Source: Oscillospiraceae bacterium | GTDB taxonomy: Bacteria > Bacillota > Clostridia > Oscillospirales > Acutalibacteraceae | Direction: 5' to 3' | Length of the DNA: 5,174 bases | Assembly: GCA_029012165.1 (NCBI GenBank) | Contig: JAQXLO010000100.1 | Span: 1 to 5,174 of the forward strand | Shown here: positions 4,704 through 5,174 of the stretch, piece after piece | Layout of the letters: each line of letters opens with the position of its first letter | Numbering within the stretch: position 1 is the first letter of the stretch | Made by a program: the position numbers and the translations under genes | Notes under the pieces: model-generated | What the model saw: the letters and a program-made list of their open reading frames with translations, nothing else | What the model was told of the DNA's origin: nothing | Databases searched by the model: none

Positions 4704-5174
4704 ATGGAGAGTAAAAAAAGAAGAATCTGGCTTTTGTTTCTGACCTTTTTCAAGATCGGCGCCTTTACCTTCGGCGGCGGCTATGCGATGATCCCGCTGA
4801 TTTCCAAGGAAGTCGTGGAGACGCACAAGTGGATCACGGATGATGACATTTTAGAGATCGTCGCCATTGCCGAGTCCACCCCCGGTCCCATTGCCATCAA
4901 TTCGGCGACCTTTGTCGGCTTCCGTGTGGCAGGGTTCTGGGGTGCCTTTGCTGCGACCTTCGGCGTGGTTCTGCCGTCCTTTGTCATCATCACGGCGCTG
5001 TCCTTTGTCCTGCGCCAATTCCAGAGCCTCAAGCCTGTGAAGTATGCATTCTACGGCATTCGTGCCGGTGTGCTCGCCCTGCTGCTCAAGGCACTGTACA
5101 CCATGTTTAAAAAGTGTCCGAAGCACCTTGTTTCCTGCATCGTGATGGCGGGCGCATTCGTGGCGGCGGCATTC
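4704..5174 (+). CDS. chrA: Chromate transporter family (ChrA) membrane protein, N-terminal part, cut by window end
   Basis: The frame is open for 157 codons to the last base of the window with no stop. After a short basic N-terminus (KKRR) the protein is hydrophobic, with several membrane segments. The family signatures of PF02417 are clear: FKIGAFTFGGGYAMIPL (16-32), the ESTPGPIAIN loop (57-66) with its PGP, and GVVLPSF (87-93), followed by a further helix and an RAGVLALLLKALY segment. ChrA proteins export chromate with proton coupling in characterised cases. Many Firmicutes members are short one-domain versions of about 180-200 residues, usually encoded as adjacent pairs, and their natural substrate is often unknown (sulfate or another anion is possible). 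The visible part fits the short type, so the gene probably ends soon after the window and a partner copy may follow. No separate promoter fits between it and the upstream terminator, so expression probably depends on read-through or on a promoter inside nfo. Confidence 0.85.
   Translation, partial: MESKKRRIWLLFLTFFKIGAFTFGGGYAMIPLISKEVVETHKWITDDDILEIVAIAESTPGPIAINSATFVGFRVAGFWGAFAATFGVVLPSFVIITALSFVLRQFQSLKPVKYAFYGIRAGVLALLLKALYTMFKKCPKHLVSCIVMAGAFVAAAF

Noticed and set aside
3711..4826. A 371-codon open frame on the - strand
   Set aside because: It lies antisense to the second isomerase gene, nfo and the chrA start, all of which have family motifs and ribosome-binding sites. No domain is visible in the antisense product.

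Overview
The window looks like chromosomal DNA of a spore-forming anaerobic member of the Clostridia, probably Oscillospiraceae/Ruminococcaceae. This rests on a SipL-type spore-coat morphogenesis protein (SPOCS repeats plus a C-terminal LysM), strong purine-rich Shine-Dalgarno sites, a Firmicutes-style sigma-A promoter, intrinsic terminators, and a Firmicutes-type endonuclease IV. The genus is an inference from gene content and GC-rich codon use, not from a marker gene. All supported genes are on the + strand.

Layout: (1) 1-79, the last 25 codons of an unidentified upstream gene. (2) 80-450, a non-coding stretch with five consecutive stem-loops (102-354). The first and last are followed by short T runs and may be terminators; the middle three look like palindromic repeat DNA. 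(3) 451-1977, a sipL-like sporulation gene, closed by a very good intrinsic terminator (1983-2021). (4) A textbook sigma-A promoter with an extended -10 (2032-2060) starts a tight three-gene operon, 2092-4655. It encodes two different sugar-phosphate isomerase/epimerase-like TIM-barrel proteins and then endonuclease IV (nfo), with 9- and 11-base gaps between genes. (5) An intrinsic terminator (4660-4692) whose T-run directly touches the Shine-Dalgarno of (6) a chromate-transporter-family (ChrA) membrane protein starting at 4704 and cut by the window end at residue 157.

How they fit together: the SipL-like protein would act in the mother cell at the forespore surface during coat assembly and is transcriptionally insulated from what follows. 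The three operon genes share one fold superfamily (PF01261, AP endonuclease 2 / xylose-isomerase-like TIM barrel) with the same Glu/Asp/His/Glu metal-binding logic. The first two probably act on a carbohydrate of unknown identity; the third is a bona fide abasic-site DNA repair enzyme with all nine metal ligands present. The transporter may be expressed by read-through of the preceding terminator.

I see no CRISPR array, transposase, tRNA, rRNA, phage gene or defence system, and no clear novel system. The parts most worth a second look are the stem-loop cluster upstream of the sipL-like gene, the clustering of three same-fold enzymes, and the terminator that runs straight into the transporter's ribosome-binding site.
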